A stretch of DNA of 64,000 nucleotides from a virus, in IMG/VR virus record IMGVR_UViG_3300025131_008220, positions 19,920 through 83,919 of that record. One strand, written 5' to 3'. Both the position numbers and the translations under genes were made by a program. How positions within the stretch are numbered: position 1 is the stretch's first letter; every line of letters begins with the position of its first letter. The notes beneath the pieces are model-generated. The model was not told the origin of the DNA. It worked only from the letters and a program-made list of their open reading frames with translations, and made no database searches. This document shows positions 51,705 to 62,666 of the stretch, in pieces.

Positions 51705-53519
51705 TTACGAACTAGCTGTTAATGGATGTATAGGTGTGTATTTTGGTATGCCGTCGAAGTTACCTTTTGCATTAAAAGGACCACTGTCCATTACTGTTCC
51801 CGTTATATTTGTACTTGCTAAGAATCCGTCCGCGCCACTTACAACTAACCTATACACCATAGGGTCTATGTCGACATAATTTTTAGCCATAACAGAGATA
51901 TCTATAAAGTCTGTATTCCCGTCTTTATATTTCCAATACTTCAAAGGAGCTGTATCTGCACCAGTAGCAGTTTGCTCAACAAATTCATCAGCACCAAATT
52001 CTCCAGTAAACAGCCTCCAATCTGACGCAGGTTTTGTATAGTTAAATATTTCTGGTATTCCGCTGGCCAAAGTCTTAGTTGTGGCCGAAACACTATTCGG
52101 CTGCGGTATAACAGTTGATATGTCCACTACTCCTGTATGCCTAGTTATTAAAGTGCCATCGTTCGTCTTAACTAAATGAGAAACGTCTGACCCAGATGAA
52201 CCGTCCTCACCGGTGTATAAGTTAGTGCTTATTGAGGCAAGGTGAGCTTCTACCATTTTGCTACTATTCTCAGTAGTAACAGAGATAAGCCCAACGGCTT
52301 CGTCATTAATAACAGTACCGAAGGAAGCTCCCGCTATGCCAGCAGAACCCGCAGAACTGTCAACACCTAAGGTGTCCAACTCTCCAGTCCTAAAAACTAT
52401 ATCTTTAATAGAGGAGCTTGTTGATGTGTACCCTAAGCCGCTACCACTTAACTTAATACCAGTTATGAAAGAGTATTGTTTCGAATGGTCTCCCTCGACA
52501 TGTTCCAGATATACCTTATAAGGCAGGCCTGCAGAGCTTTCCGGCAAAGACATTCTTTCAGCAGAGTAAACCATAGAGTAGACTCCGCTTACCTTTTCTC
52601 CTTGACCAGCATTAATAAAACCAAAGTCCTGTCTGATACCTCCGCTATTTAAAGGCGCGCCATTACCGAAAAACCCTTCGTCGTCGTCAACCACAGACAA
52701 AGATATCCCACTTGGATTTTCTGGCTTAACTCCCCTAAGGCTACACTCCTTCCTCACTTTTCCAAAAGTAGTATGAAAGTCTATGCCTAATATATATTCA
52801 TGCCGTGAAAGCTCGGTTTTAGCTATTAGCCTTAAATCTTTTTTTGTACTATTACCGTCTACATCACTCAGATATGCTATGTTTGAAGAACTGTTGTCAA
52901 AAGAGAAATTGCGTTTTCCTATTGTAACCTCTCCAGACAAGAGGCTGCCAACCAAGTTTATTCCTGAGTTAAAAGTTAAAGCATTTGTAAATGTTATGGT
53001 ATCCCCAGTCCCCGAGTTGCCACTGCTGCTAGTACTACCGTAACCACTAGTACCAGATGAGCCAGAGGTACCGAAAACCTCAAAAGACATAGTTTCTTCT
53101 AAATCTAAAGACCCTGCCTGTCCGTATAGATCCAAGTTTCTTATATTTATCTCACAACCATCAGAGTCAAAGAAAAAATTCCTTATTTTAAAATCTGTTT
53201 TCGATCCCTTGGTGCATATTAAATTGTTGTCAATAAAGTAGTCATAGCTATTAGGCAGGAAAGTCCCTTTGAGATTTATATCCGCATCTTGCTGATAAGA
53301 ATAAACACATCTGTCTTCCGGGTCAAACACTCTGCCGCTTTTTAAAGTAAATTGTACTTTTTTAGAATTTGAGGGGCTGTTTGATGAGCCAATAAAACCG
53401 GATATACCAAACACAGCTTCTCCAGTAGTGTTTGTGACCGACATATCTAAATTATATGCCAACTTAGAATCACTATCAAAAGTTGAAATTTTTCTATTCC
53501 TATATCCAGATATTTTCAT
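51705..53519 (-). CDS. Tail-type protein with GTSG/GSSG linker
   Basis: 604 residues. Mostly beta-strand-like sequence with a low-complexity linker of GTSG and GSSG units at about residues 150-170 (53012-53075), as often found between domains of marine phage tail proteins. No enzyme motif. Its ATG overlaps the upstream stop as TAATG. The position between the hub-like 1106-aa gene and the 168-aa gene argues for a baseplate or fibre part. Confidence 0.55.
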   Translation of the reverse strand: MKISGYRNRKISTFDSDSKLAYNLDMSVTNTTGEAVFGISGFIGSSNSPSNSKKVQFTLKSGRVFDPEDRCVYSYQQDADINLKGTFLPNSYDYFIDNNLICTKGSKTDFKIRNFFFDSDGCEINIRNLDLYGQAGSLDLEETMSFEVFGTSGSSGTSGYGSTSSSGNSGTGDTITFTNALTFNSGINLVGSLLSGEVTIGKRNFSFDNSSSNIAYLSDVDGNSTKKDLRLIAKTELSRHEYILGIDFHTTFGKVRKECSLRGVKPENPSGISLSVVDDDEGFFGNGAPLNSGGIRQDFGFINAGQGEKVSGVYSMVYSAERMSLPESSAGLPYKVYLEHVEGDHSKQYSFITGIKLSGSGLGYTSTSSSIKDIVFRTGELDTLGVDSSAGSAGIAGASFGTVINDEAVGLISVTTENSSKMVEAHLASISTNLYTGEDGSSGSDVSHLVKTNDGTLITRHTGVVDISTVIPQPNSVSATTKTLASGIPEIFNYTKPASDWRLFTGEFGADEFVEQTATGADTAPLKYWKYKDGNTDFIDISVMAKNYVDIDPMVYRLVVSGADGFLASTNITGTVMDSGPFNAKGNFDGIPKYTPIHPLTASS

Positions 53520-56500
53520 TACATCGATCTATAAAATGCATTCTTAGGCTGTACTTCCTTGGCTATTGAGCCAACTTTTCTGTATATGGCATCAAGCTCG
53601 GGCTGAGTCGGGGGCCTATTACTAAAGCTGATATTTAAATAGTACCCACTCTCATCACTTGTTATAGTTAAGGAGTCTAGGCCATTTTCTTGTTTTAAAT
53701 ATTCTATCAGACCCTTCATCCCTTGAGCTCCGTCTAAATATATTTTGTAATTAACTTCTTCCCTTACGCTGTCAACTTGCGCGGAGGATATATTATTCTT
53801 TAATAAATTATGATACCTACCAGCCGTTATGTTTTGAAGATTCAAATAGCTTCTATCGCCATCCTGAGTGACCTCTCCTGTTAAGTCCGCCATAATGTCT
53901 ATAGGTATCTCTCCTTCTATTAACTTAGATCTATTATCCTCATCAAAAACAGAGCTTACATCCTGTGTAATATCTTGGACTTGGTATTTAATGGTAGAAA
54001 TCTTAGGGCTGACTGGAACCAAGGTTTTATCTAATCCATCGTAAACCCTACGCACACCAAAATCGGTATAAGTAGAATCTCTATTATATATTATTATGCC
54101 TTTATGGTTATTCTCGCTTGGTGCGGTTATGCTTGTCAGGTTATTGAGCTGTTGGCTTAGGGGCTTTCCTGATCTTCTCCTTTCTATATCAAGGTAAAGA
54201 AGCTCGCCCGTTCCCTTGCCCAAACTTTGCATTATTTTTTTCCTTCTCAACGTAATCCTCTGTCCAGTTATTTTATTACCACCGGAGCCACTAGATCCAC
54301 TAGATCCATTGTTTCCGTCAGGCATCATTTCCAGACTGTACGCTGAGTCCTTTATAGCTTGCGCCTCTCCGCAGCTTAACTCGGTTTGACCGAAAAGACT
54401 TGAATTACAAAGAGACTCCGCTAGATCTTGCTCACAGACCGTTGTGCAGTTTTCCGTATCTTTTGGAGTAACTTCTGCCGACCTATCGCAAATAGAGCTA
54501 AGAGCATTTAATTCTTCTACGATATTTTCCCCATACCCTTTGCTTATGGCTATATCCCCAATCCTCTGAGCATTGAAAGAACCGTCAGAGTTTGATAAAA
54601 CAAGACACAACCGCACGTCTTTCCCTGAAGACTGAGCAGAAGTCATAGCGCTTAGAATCTCAGCGTACTGGCCTCCCGTGGAATAATCCGCCTTAATCCT
54701 CACATCTCCTAAGATCTGCGCCAAAGCAGGCATTTCCTGCGTAAAAGGAACGTAGTCTTTAATTATATTTTTTCTAGCCCTAGGCTGATCTTTGTCACTA
54801 TAATATCCCCCATCTGCAAACAGCTGCGAGTTTTTAGGTGCGAGTGTATACGGGTTAAGTAAATTTTCTACGTCTTCTTTAGAGCCCATCCAAGGAGCTG
54901 TCCTATCGAAATGAAAAAATCCGTACTGCCTTCTGGCCGTAAAAATGTTGTCATCACAAGGGCCACCCTCTACTAAGCTTCTCCTTAGTCTTTTATTATC
55001 ATCTAGTAAATGATTCGTATATGTAGCACCGCCCTTTTCTAAAGAGTTGATAGATAAGTCTTCCATTTTCTGAAGGAACTTTGCCATCGGAGTCTTGTAA
55101 TGTTGGTTCGCTCCGTAAAACTCAGAACTAGGCTTAGTCTCTAAAGCCTCTAATATTTTATAAGCCTTATTGCATTCAAAAAATTCTGCGGCAGGAGCAG
55201 AAAGGACATAGTTCCTCCCGTAGTAGTCGGAGGCAATTTGTTGCTCTACATTATGGCTGTGCTCTTTTACATTTTCATCATAAATACCAAAAAATATATG
55301 ATAACTACTTCCGTTAGGCCCTAATGGAGCGTTCCCATCCTGAGAGGTCTGGTTTTTATGGTTAGTAATTAAGCTGGTTAAGCCAACATGTGCAAGTAAT
55401 TTCTCCTTTAAGCCCCCTGCCGCCCAAGAGTTAACAAAGGTTAAGGGGATTACGCTAGAGAAGCCCAGAGCGTTAAAATACCCATAGGACCTCTTCCATC
55501 CACCCCTAGTCTGAGCAGCAATTGCAGCCCTAGCGTTAAAAGCGTCCCTTAGATCTGGGGCATATTTACCCAAAGTCATGCTAGTAAAAAAATCACCGTA
55601 AGCAGATCTTCCTAATATCTTATTTCTGCCACCAGCTAAAGCTCCTAGCTTCTGACAACTAAAGAAAACCTCCGCTGTCTTTCTTTTGGTTTCTGACTTT
55701 GCAGAGGGGCCTCTATTAAAAGTAGAAGAGTAAGCTTGGGAAAAAGTGCCATCCAAACTGTTGCTGTGGCTTTTTTCATTTATGACTATGTCGGTTCCTT
55801 CATTCATAGTCATACCGTGACCTTTATCCAAAAGATCAATACCAGAAATAGCATTTTCGAATTTAGCTTGAATAGATTTATCCGACAAGTCTACAACAGA
55901 TAAAGTGGGTAGCTGCTTAGTGAAATCCCAATAAAAAGAAATAGCCAAATCGTTACCCCAGTTTTGTAAGACGTCTTTAAGGGTTCCGCTATATTTTTTC
56001 GTCATATGTTGATTGTCTCTTCTTTCGGGATATCTAGATAAATCTACATTAATCTTGAAACTCCTTATAGCGCTGATCAAGTCAGAAAAACTGTAAGAGA
56101 CGTCAGCTAAGTCGCAATTAGAACTAGAAAATTCCTCCTTACCTAAAACAATATATCCGCCTGACCATATACCAAACTCCGAACTTTCGTCCATCCTTTT
56201 GAGCCGGTAGTTTAAGCCCGCTATCCCGGTGGGGTTAGCGAGATACCTGAGAGTTTTTCTTTTTGATAAATTATAATCGGTGGCGCTGCAAACAGTATAA
56301 GCCACCTGAGTGCCTCCTTGCGTGATTATGTGAGACTCGGGCTTGGGGCACTTGACTAACATGTCTATCATGTGAGGTACTTCAAATTTGGATCGCTTGG
56401 TACTAAGCGTGGGGTTGCCATCTGCGTCTAACTGTTTCTCGCCTTGTGACCCAATATGGAAGTGCTCATGGATTAGACCAACAAAAATTCTATCCAATAA

Positions 56501-56839
56501 CACAGCACCATCAGAGTAAGTTAGGTTCAGTAGTTTATTTCCTACTGATGTAGTCGTGTTATAGGAAGTTAAAAACATATTCCTAAACATAGGGCTCCCA
56601 GCAAACTTTATATCAACGGGAGAGGCTAAGTTTAAGTCGTCTTTAGTAATATCAAAATCTCTTTTGTCTACGTTGTTAGTTGAGACCTTGCTGTCTAAGG
56701 CAACGTTTACATTTAGCGTAGTCGCATCCCCATTGTAGCCTACCTGAGAGTCAGCTGAATATATTACTCCCCCGAAAGCTAAGCCCTGCTTGTTGCCTCC
56801 TATCTGAATACTCGGTACACTTACTTTATCTTTTGCCAT
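53519..56839 (-). CDS. Large tail/baseplate hub-like protein
   Basis: 1106 residues. The block GTLKDVLQNWGNDLAISFYW near residues 285-305, preceded by SFKINVDLSRY, resembles hub-type tail proteins in which a domain computes a local frame and anchors the tail tube; this is pattern-level. A Ser/Gly linker (NGSSGSSGSGGN) near residue 845 separates an N-terminal and a C-terminal part. Cys-rich stretch CTTVCEQDLAESLCNSSL precedes it. Could be a gp27/VgrG-like hub, but I cannot verify. Starts 20 nt after the stop of the upstream gene. Confidence 0.5.
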   Translation of the reverse strand: MAKDKVSVPSIQIGGNKQGLAFGGVIYSADSQVGYNGDATTLNVNVALDSKVSTNNVDKRDFDITKDDLNLASPVDIKFAGSPMFRNMFLTSYNTTTSVGNKLLNLTYSDGAVLLDRIFVGLIHEHFHIGSQGEKQLDADGNPTLSTKRSKFEVPHMIDMLVKCPKPESHIITQGGTQVAYTVCSATDYNLSKRKTLRYLANPTGIAGLNYRLKRMDESSEFGIWSGGYIVLGKEEFSSSNCDLADVSYSFSDLISAIRSFKINVDLSRYPERRDNQHMTKKYSGTLKDVLQNWGNDLAISFYWDFTKQLPTLSVVDLSDKSIQAKFENAISGIDLLDKGHGMTMNEGTDIVINEKSHSNSLDGTFSQAYSSTFNRGPSAKSETKRKTAEVFFSCQKLGALAGGRNKILGRSAYGDFFTSMTLGKYAPDLRDAFNARAAIAAQTRGGWKRSYGYFNALGFSSVIPLTFVNSWAAGGLKEKLLAHVGLTSLITNHKNQTSQDGNAPLGPNGSSYHIFFGIYDENVKEHSHNVEQQIASDYYGRNYVLSAPAAEFFECNKAYKILEALETKPSSEFYGANQHYKTPMAKFLQKMEDLSINSLEKGGATYTNHLLDDNKRLRRSLVEGGPCDDNIFTARRQYGFFHFDRTAPWMGSKEDVENLLNPYTLAPKNSQLFADGGYYSDKDQPRARKNIIKDYVPFTQEMPALAQILGDVRIKADYSTGGQYAEILSAMTSAQSSGKDVRLCLVLSNSDGSFNAQRIGDIAISKGYGENIVEELNALSSICDRSAEVTPKDTENCTTVCEQDLAESLCNSSLFGQTELSCGEAQAIKDSAYSLEMMPDGNNGSSGSSGSGGNKITGQRITLRRKKIMQSLGKGTGELLYLDIERRRSGKPLSQQLNNLTSITAPSENNHKGIIIYNRDSTYTDFGVRRVYDGLDKTLVPVSPKISTIKYQVQDITQDVSSVFDEDNRSKLIEGEIPIDIMADLTGEVTQDGDRSYLNLQNITAGRYHNLLKNNISSAQVDSVREEVNYKIYLDGAQGMKGLIEYLKQENGLDSLTITSDESGYYLNISFSNRPPTQPELDAIYRKVGSIAKEVQPKNAFYRSM

Positions 56840-56859
56840 ATCCTTAAATACTTTTACAC

Positions 56860-58980
56860 TTAACTAGTCGAGGTAAATAAATTCCCCTTACCATCAGCAC
56901 TGAAAGAAAACAGTTTGTTTTTACTCTCTGGAATAAAGCTGTCGACAAAGGCGTCTATTTTATGTTGAGATTCTTTAAATTTAAAAGACTCATTTTCATA
57001 ACTAGCGCCGCCTGTTCCTATTAGGCTATTTTTTGGGGCTCTAAAATAATCTATACCCGGAATCTGCCTGACCCCGTTTCTCCATACTTGCTCAAAGAAA
57101 ACGTTATCTACGTTAAAAGCTTCTCCTCCGGAGTCTCCTGTGACCCTAGAAAAACTAGTAGAAGCTTGAGGTAGGAAAAGTAATTCTCCTTTGTTGTCTA
57201 CTCCTATTTCCGTAGCGTCGAGAAGATAAGATGTCTTGCCGCCAGTGGAGCTTTGAGAGTATTCATGGCCAGAAAGAAGCTTCCTGCCATTTAAATACAC
57301 ATCCTTATTTAAATATTCTCCAGTAAAATGAACGTTGGATCCCGGATAGTCCCCAGTAAGAGAAGATCCAGAGACTATATCAAAACTAACAAAGTCATTA
57401 TTTCCAAAACTATCTTCCTGACTGTTTAAAACTATTTCGTATCTGTTGTTTTTTATTCTACCTCCAACCCCAGCAGTCCCTACAGGTCCAGCACTGTTTT
57501 CGTTTATAAAATAATCACCTTTATAAACACCGTGACGATCCCCAACTTCTTTCAGATTACCCCCTACGTTGTTAAATATTTCAGACACGCTATGCAAACC
57601 AGAGACCTCTTGCTGAGCCACTCCGTTTCTGAACACTTGAATAAAGGGCTGCTTAGTTGAGGAATCAAAAGCAAGATTATCGTTCTTTAGTTGATAGCCT
57701 TGTACATCTATTTTTTCATCACTATTAGGTTTAACTGTTTCAAAGAAATATTCAGTTGTAGTATTGTAGTTAATGCTGTTTAAATATTCTGAGTGGGTGT
57801 AAATTTCTAGCATTTCTCCTGCTGCTAAAGCCTCTACAAATTTTATTTGCCCCGGAACAGCGTTCGAATTATTAACATATTCAGTTTTTTCAGTAGGAGA
57901 CTCGCTTGTGTAGTAGCCTGTTATAGATCTTATGTTTCTATCTCCGGTTAAATCTACTAAAATCTCTTTGTATAGCCTACCCACTACACCAGAAAGCGCG
58001 TATACTGGGACAACGTCTCCGTCTTCGTTTTTATGATAGTCTTTATTAACAAGCTTGTAGCCAGTTGGCCCCCAGCCTGTCTGCAAACTTTGGACTTCGA
58101 CTCCTGTGACTTGCTTTGTAAATCTCTCTCCTGTAATTAAACCAGCGTCGCTGTAAGATTCCAGAAAGAAGCTCTCTGCAATCGTATTTCTGCTTACCTC
58201 AGAAACATATTCGTGAAACAAACCTATTGTATTTACATAACCAGAGAAACCCGTATAAAAATCGCTATAAGCATTGCCATGAGCAAACCCTCCCCAAAAA
58301 AGCTCTTCTGATTCCGTATAGTTATTCAAAGGAGATTTAATCGAGGCCGTTTCCTCGTTAGGCTTATGCAAAGAAACCTCAATCATGTTTGGTGTTTTTG
58401 ACACGGACACTAAATTTAATTTTTTTAAATGGGTTGGTAAGGTTTCACTATGTCTATGCCTGTTGTTCCCATCTACCCCAGTAATATATTCGTAGTAAAG
58501 TCTGTTCGACCCATTTATGCCCACGTTGAGGCCGGAGGCGCAGTTAACGCCCGTCATGCTAGACACTAGAACTTGAGATAAACTTGGGTTCTCGGCACTA
58601 TAATTTCCTGAGAAGTCTAAAAAGCATGTCCAAGACCCTCCCGTAATCCTATGAGCACTCATCAGGGAAGACTTCCCGTTAAAATTTCCGCTCCCAGTTA
58701 TGGACGGGGATTCACTATTAATCAACGCAGGATAGTCGTCTCCATTTATAAAAAAGTTACCGTCTCCACTATTGTAGAGCTGATTACCTGAGTCATGGAG
58801 CTGATTGAGAATAACATAAGTATCTAAGTCGTTGGAAGAACCACTAGTTAGTATATAAAAATGATTCCTATCGTTGGCGTCAAGAGTATCAACGGAGCCG
58901 CTTAAATTATAATAGGCAGACAAGGCCCCTGTCTCAAGGCCCGCCTTTTGAACATAATCAAGTAATACTCCTTCTTTCAT
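56860..58980 (-). CDS. Tail fibre-like protein with LamG-type and NG-repeat domains
   Basis: 706 residues. Residues ~110-270 look like a concanavalin/LamG-like domain (WTCFLDFSGNYS, NVGINGSNRLYYEY, ELFWGGFAHGN, TIGLFHEYV). The second half repeats a motif of the form Y/W-x-NGv-x-Q-x-x-G-x-DY: FRNGVAQQEVSG, VYLNGRKLLSGHEY, VWRNGVRQIPGIDY. This NG-repeat is common in phage tail fibres and baseplate wedges. Likely carbohydrate-binding and host-facing. Two nt separate it from the next gene downstream of its stop. Confidence 0.6.
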   Translation of the reverse strand: MKEGVLLDYVQKAGLETGALSAYYNLSGSVDTLDANDRNHFYILTSGSSNDLDTYVILNQLHDSGNQLYNSGDGNFFINGDDYPALINSESPSITGSGNFNGKSSLMSAHRITGGSWTCFLDFSGNYSAENPSLSQVLVSSMTGVNCASGLNVGINGSNRLYYEYITGVDGNNRHRHSETLPTHLKKLNLVSVSKTPNMIEVSLHKPNEETASIKSPLNNYTESEELFWGGFAHGNAYSDFYTGFSGYVNTIGLFHEYVSEVSRNTIAESFFLESYSDAGLITGERFTKQVTGVEVQSLQTGWGPTGYKLVNKDYHKNEDGDVVPVYALSGVVGRLYKEILVDLTGDRNIRSITGYYTSESPTEKTEYVNNSNAVPGQIKFVEALAAGEMLEIYTHSEYLNSINYNTTTEYFFETVKPNSDEKIDVQGYQLKNDNLAFDSSTKQPFIQVFRNGVAQQEVSGLHSVSEIFNNVGGNLKEVGDRHGVYKGDYFINENSAGPVGTAGVGGRIKNNRYEIVLNSQEDSFGNNDFVSFDIVSGSSLTGDYPGSNVHFTGEYLNKDVYLNGRKLLSGHEYSQSSTGGKTSYLLDATEIGVDNKGELLFLPQASTSFSRVTGDSGGEAFNVDNVFFEQVWRNGVRQIPGIDYFRAPKNSLIGTGGASYENESFKFKESQHKIDAFVDSFIPESKNKLFSFSADGKGNLFTSTS

Positions 58981-58982
58981 CC

Positions 58983-60797
58983 CTAGTTATCCAACCTATT
59001 CAATTCTATTGTCGTTGTTGCCTTTTCTTGGCTAAAGCTCCTATTATATGTTATAGATGATTGTTCTTTGTTTTCTACTTTATTTTGGTTGTCTAATCTT
59101 ATCACGTCGCCATCTAAAAACGAGTCTTTCAAGTAGTTACTCACTGATCTTGCTTCTTCCCTAGCTGCGTCATAAGAAGTCTCGTCTCTTTCGTCAGCAA
59201 CCGCAGAGGTGTTAACTGAGATCGTTTCTCTTTTAGACCCTAGATTGAGATCATATATTAAGTAGTGCCCATTTTCCAAGCAAGAAGGAACAGAGCTGTA
59301 TTGCTGAATAGCAGGGACAATAGACAAACTGTAGTTTAACGTCCTTAACTGGCTGTTCTCAGGGAAATCTTGGTCAGAAAAAGTGGCTTGATACTGTATA
59401 GTTCCATCAAATTCATTCTGAGTAACCGATATGTTCTGAGGCCTAGGCGCTAGAAGATATTGAGTTCTAGTAGGATACATTTTGTAATACAGAAGCTGGG
59501 CTTCGTCTCTAATTTTTTTAGAATAATTAGCAAGTATGATATCAAGTAATAATTTATTGTCTCTATTCTTCTTTATTAATGAGCCTCTGGTCCTTATTGC
59601 TCCACCGCATGTCACCTCTATTATATCTGTAATATTATTGTGATCAAAAGATATAGTATAATCAAAGTAAGATTGCGCGTTCTTTATCTTTGCCTTGCTA
59701 AAGAGTTGATTATTGTCAAAGCTTACTTGAAATTCTATTGTCCTTGCTTCTTCATTTGGGCTCATAGAAAAAGAAACAGGTTCTCTGTGTAAATCGTCAT
59801 TACGTTCAGTGGCTGCGCTCCTGCTGCCATCCGTTCCTTTTATGTGTCTTTTGTAGGCTTTGTTAACTAAATCATAAAAGTTTCTATTTTTGAAATCCGT
59901 TTTTATGTTATCCCAAGTAACCGAGCTGTCCTTGCTGCCCACAACACTACCAGACAGATCCATTGTTATAAAGTCACCACCTTGTTCCTCGCTTATAGCA
60001 ATACCATAAGATAACAATATATTAGCAGTCTGCATTGTTGGCAAACTAGCCTCTTCCTCTTTAGTTTTGCTTGACTCATTAGAAACAAAAGAATAATTTT
60101 CTGTTATAGAGTACGAACCACCAAATCTATCTATGTTCTCGCTTTGACTATTTAATATTAGAGCGCTTCCGGGGTGGGCATTCTGTATAATGCTATTAGT
60201 GACTTGCTTTGACGTACCCTTCCTCCCGTTAACAAAAGCTCTGGCTTTAATAAACCCATCAGGTTTCTCATTACTTGTATTGTAGCCAGTAGCAGCTATT
60301 GTATGAGTAGCAGAGACTACGCCCCCTTGACTTTCTGAGTAGTCCCATGAGTCAGTAGGATTTATGACACCATAATTCGCAGTTAAAAAATCTTTATCAT
60401 TTTTATAACCAGATAAAGATATGCTGTAACCAACAAGACCTACGTAATCTTCACTATCAAATCTCACATCATCTACCGTGCAATTCTTTAAAGTAAAGTC
60501 TGTGCCATGTCCTATCACTTTGAAATCTTGATAGTTTTTTTGAAGCGCTCCTGCAAAAGCTTTAACGATTTTATCCCTTTTATTTTGTAACGCTAGGTAG
60601 TTATTTCCTGACAACTCTTGAGGAGATTCTCTCTTGGGTAACAGAGCTATTTGTCCAGTTAAAGAAATACTTACTTTTGTAGCCCATAGATCTCCTCCTA
60701 TATATTCATTAGAAAAGGTTTTAGAGACATAAGGGGTAGGTACAGGAAACTGAAAGGCTCCGTATTGTACTATGACATCCTGTTTATAGTTCCCCAT
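58983..60797 (-). CDS. Tail protein, paralogue of the next gene upstream
   Basis: 604 residues. Parallels the 621-aa protein of 60801-62666 in size and in ordered landmarks (VSISLTGQI versus VSLSITAFI; FQVSFDNNQLF and DYTISFDHNN versus ISYTISFTNNPRM; final beta-rich YQATFSDQ region). Diverged duplication of a tail domain, role unknown; distal tail or baseplate spoke is a guess. Three nt from the upstream stop. Confidence 0.55.
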   Translation of the reverse strand: MGNYKQDVIVQYGAFQFPVPTPYVSKTFSNEYIGGDLWATKVSISLTGQIALLPKRESPQELSGNNYLALQNKRDKIVKAFAGALQKNYQDFKVIGHGTDFTLKNCTVDDVRFDSEDYVGLVGYSISLSGYKNDKDFLTANYGVINPTDSWDYSESQGGVVSATHTIAATGYNTSNEKPDGFIKARAFVNGRKGTSKQVTNSIIQNAHPGSALILNSQSENIDRFGGSYSITENYSFVSNESSKTKEEEASLPTMQTANILLSYGIAISEEQGGDFITMDLSGSVVGSKDSSVTWDNIKTDFKNRNFYDLVNKAYKRHIKGTDGSRSAATERNDDLHREPVSFSMSPNEEARTIEFQVSFDNNQLFSKAKIKNAQSYFDYTISFDHNNITDIIEVTCGGAIRTRGSLIKKNRDNKLLLDIILANYSKKIRDEAQLLYYKMYPTRTQYLLAPRPQNISVTQNEFDGTIQYQATFSDQDFPENSQLRTLNYSLSIVPAIQQYSSVPSCLENGHYLIYDLNLGSKRETISVNTSAVADERDETSYDAAREEARSVSNYLKDSFLDGDVIRLDNQNKVENKEQSSITYNRSFSQEKATTTIELNRLDN

Positions 60798-60800
60798 GTG

Positions 60801-62666
60801 TTAATATTCCAGAGCTTCAGCTGCGACACCCTTCTTATCCACAAAACTCATGTCAGCCGAGTAGCTAAGATTATAGTCAGAACCAAAATTATAACTCATG
60901 CCATTTAGATACCAAGACAATTCATCTTTTCCGGCCTGTAGAGACGTAACAAAAGCGGAGGTTTGAGTCTCGTTTTTCAAACTAGTCAGAACGCTGTCTG
61001 ATGCAGTTTTCAAATAGTTAGTGTGACTACTATTTATTAAGTTAGAGCTGGGGTTTCTTTTAAAAACGCAATTCATTGATACGCTTTTAGTTCCTTCTGT
61101 GCTTTGATTTGAGTCGTAGTTTGTCTCTTTAACATTTGGAGCTACTACAGAAGACCTCATAGCCACAGGCATCTTATAATCATCTGTTTTTTCCAGCCTT
61201 CTAACATAAGTTTCGTTTCTTAGAGTAGGATCGTCAGAATAAGTAAAGCTGTATGAAGTCTCAACTCCATAAGCAGGGAAAGATATATTAGACCCAGTTA
61301 GATTTTTAGGATAAGTTAAATTTGAGGTTGACGAAAGCACTCTGACTGATTCAAATAAAGGTTTTATCCTTGCTATTACATCATCAGAGGCAGCGAATTT
61401 ATCGTACAAGGTCTTAGGATCGTATTCTGAATTTTTACTTTCTTCATATGGCCTTATAGTACCAGATTCAGTCAGAGAAGTAATATTACTGGCTTGCCTT
61501 GACGCCTGTATAGTATATTCAAAAATTGCGTCTGCATGCATACGTGGGTTGTTTGTGAACGAGATAGTGTACGATATTTGTCCTCCGGTTCTATTTATGT
61601 TTCTACCAAAAGAGATAAGCTTATCCTTTAGGTCATCGGCGTTATTCCACTCTTGATCTCCGGGAACCCAGCTTGGAGGGTCTTTTATAAACGTTGCAAA
61701 TGTAGCCTGACATCTATCATAAGCTCCTGCTTTAATCGACACAAGTCCTGTATATGCATTTTCATAAGTGTCTTGACCTTTGTCTGTTGTAGTCTCTATG
61801 TTTTCAACGCTTCTTCCTTGAATTACTCCACTCTCAGTAACAGAAACGGAGCCTTCTCCTCCTGTTTGTACGGAATGAGTAAAACTAGCTGACCATTTTT
61901 CATCTTTTTGACTAGATTTATATACTCCATTCTTAGAGCTTATTGTGCGGGTTATTGAATATCTATTATTTAAAGAGTCGTAAGATTCAGAAAACAAACC
62001 ACTGCCTTTAACTATTCTTGAAAAATCGGCGTACCTGCTATCTATATAGCCTACTTTAGCCATGGCATTGCCAGTCAAATTAAAAGCCTTTAAAGCTAGC
62101 TCTTTTGCTTTTGCCACTAGATCTACCTCAGTTTCACTATTCTGCCTAAGAGCAAAGGTTATATTTTGAGTAAAGTTATGTTCATAATTGTCATTAATAG
62201 AAAAGCTAAAGTTTTCCCCAAAAGATGAAAAGTACTGAGCATAATCTTTTTTCAAAAATAATGGAGAATCTTTATATATATCTGGGTCGGTTAGCTTTAG
62301 ATCCCCTGTTTGATCAAAGGCTTCATAAAATTCTAAATTTATGTTGACTTTTAATAAATTTATATGATTGTTTAGAGAAGCTGAACTAGTTGGAAATTCA
62401 TAAGATAATATTTTTACATCACTTATTATTTGCCCTCCTATGCTGATGTTCGTAACAAAGCCGCTAGACAGTATTTCATCAAGATGAGCTCTTTCTTCTT
62501 TATCTACTTTTCCAAAGTTAGTAGACTCTATGTTATTGCCCGGATATATAAAAGCGGTGATAGACAAAGAGACCGTTCTGCCATACTGGTAAATACCGCC
62601 ATCTATATAGTTGGCGGTTTGAGAAAAGTCTAAGACTTCAGCGTTTGTTAGATTAATAGTCGACAT
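60801..62666 (-). CDS. Tail protein, paralogue of the following gene
   Basis: 621 residues, beta-rich, no enzyme motifs. Its ATG overlaps the tape-measure stop (TAATG), so it is the first gene after the tape measure, a typical place for distal tail proteins. Landmarks shared with the 604-aa gene are noted in that entry. Confidence 0.55.
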   Translation of the reverse strand: MSTINLTNAEVLDFSQTANYIDGGIYQYGRTVSLSITAFIYPGNNIESTNFGKVDKEERAHLDEILSSGFVTNISIGGQIISDVKILSYEFPTSSASLNNHINLLKVNINLEFYEAFDQTGDLKLTDPDIYKDSPLFLKKDYAQYFSSFGENFSFSINDNYEHNFTQNITFALRQNSETEVDLVAKAKELALKAFNLTGNAMAKVGYIDSRYADFSRIVKGSGLFSESYDSLNNRYSITRTISSKNGVYKSSQKDEKWSASFTHSVQTGGEGSVSVTESGVIQGRSVENIETTTDKGQDTYENAYTGLVSIKAGAYDRCQATFATFIKDPPSWVPGDQEWNNADDLKDKLISFGRNINRTGGQISYTISFTNNPRMHADAIFEYTIQASRQASNITSLTESGTIRPYEESKNSEYDPKTLYDKFAASDDVIARIKPLFESVRVLSSTSNLTYPKNLTGSNISFPAYGVETSYSFTYSDDPTLRNETYVRRLEKTDDYKMPVAMRSSVVAPNVKETNYDSNQSTEGTKSVSMNCVFKRNPSSNLINSSHTNYLKTASDSVLTSLKNETQTSAFVTSLQAGKDELSWYLNGMSYNFGSDYNLSYSADMSFVDKKGVAAEALEY

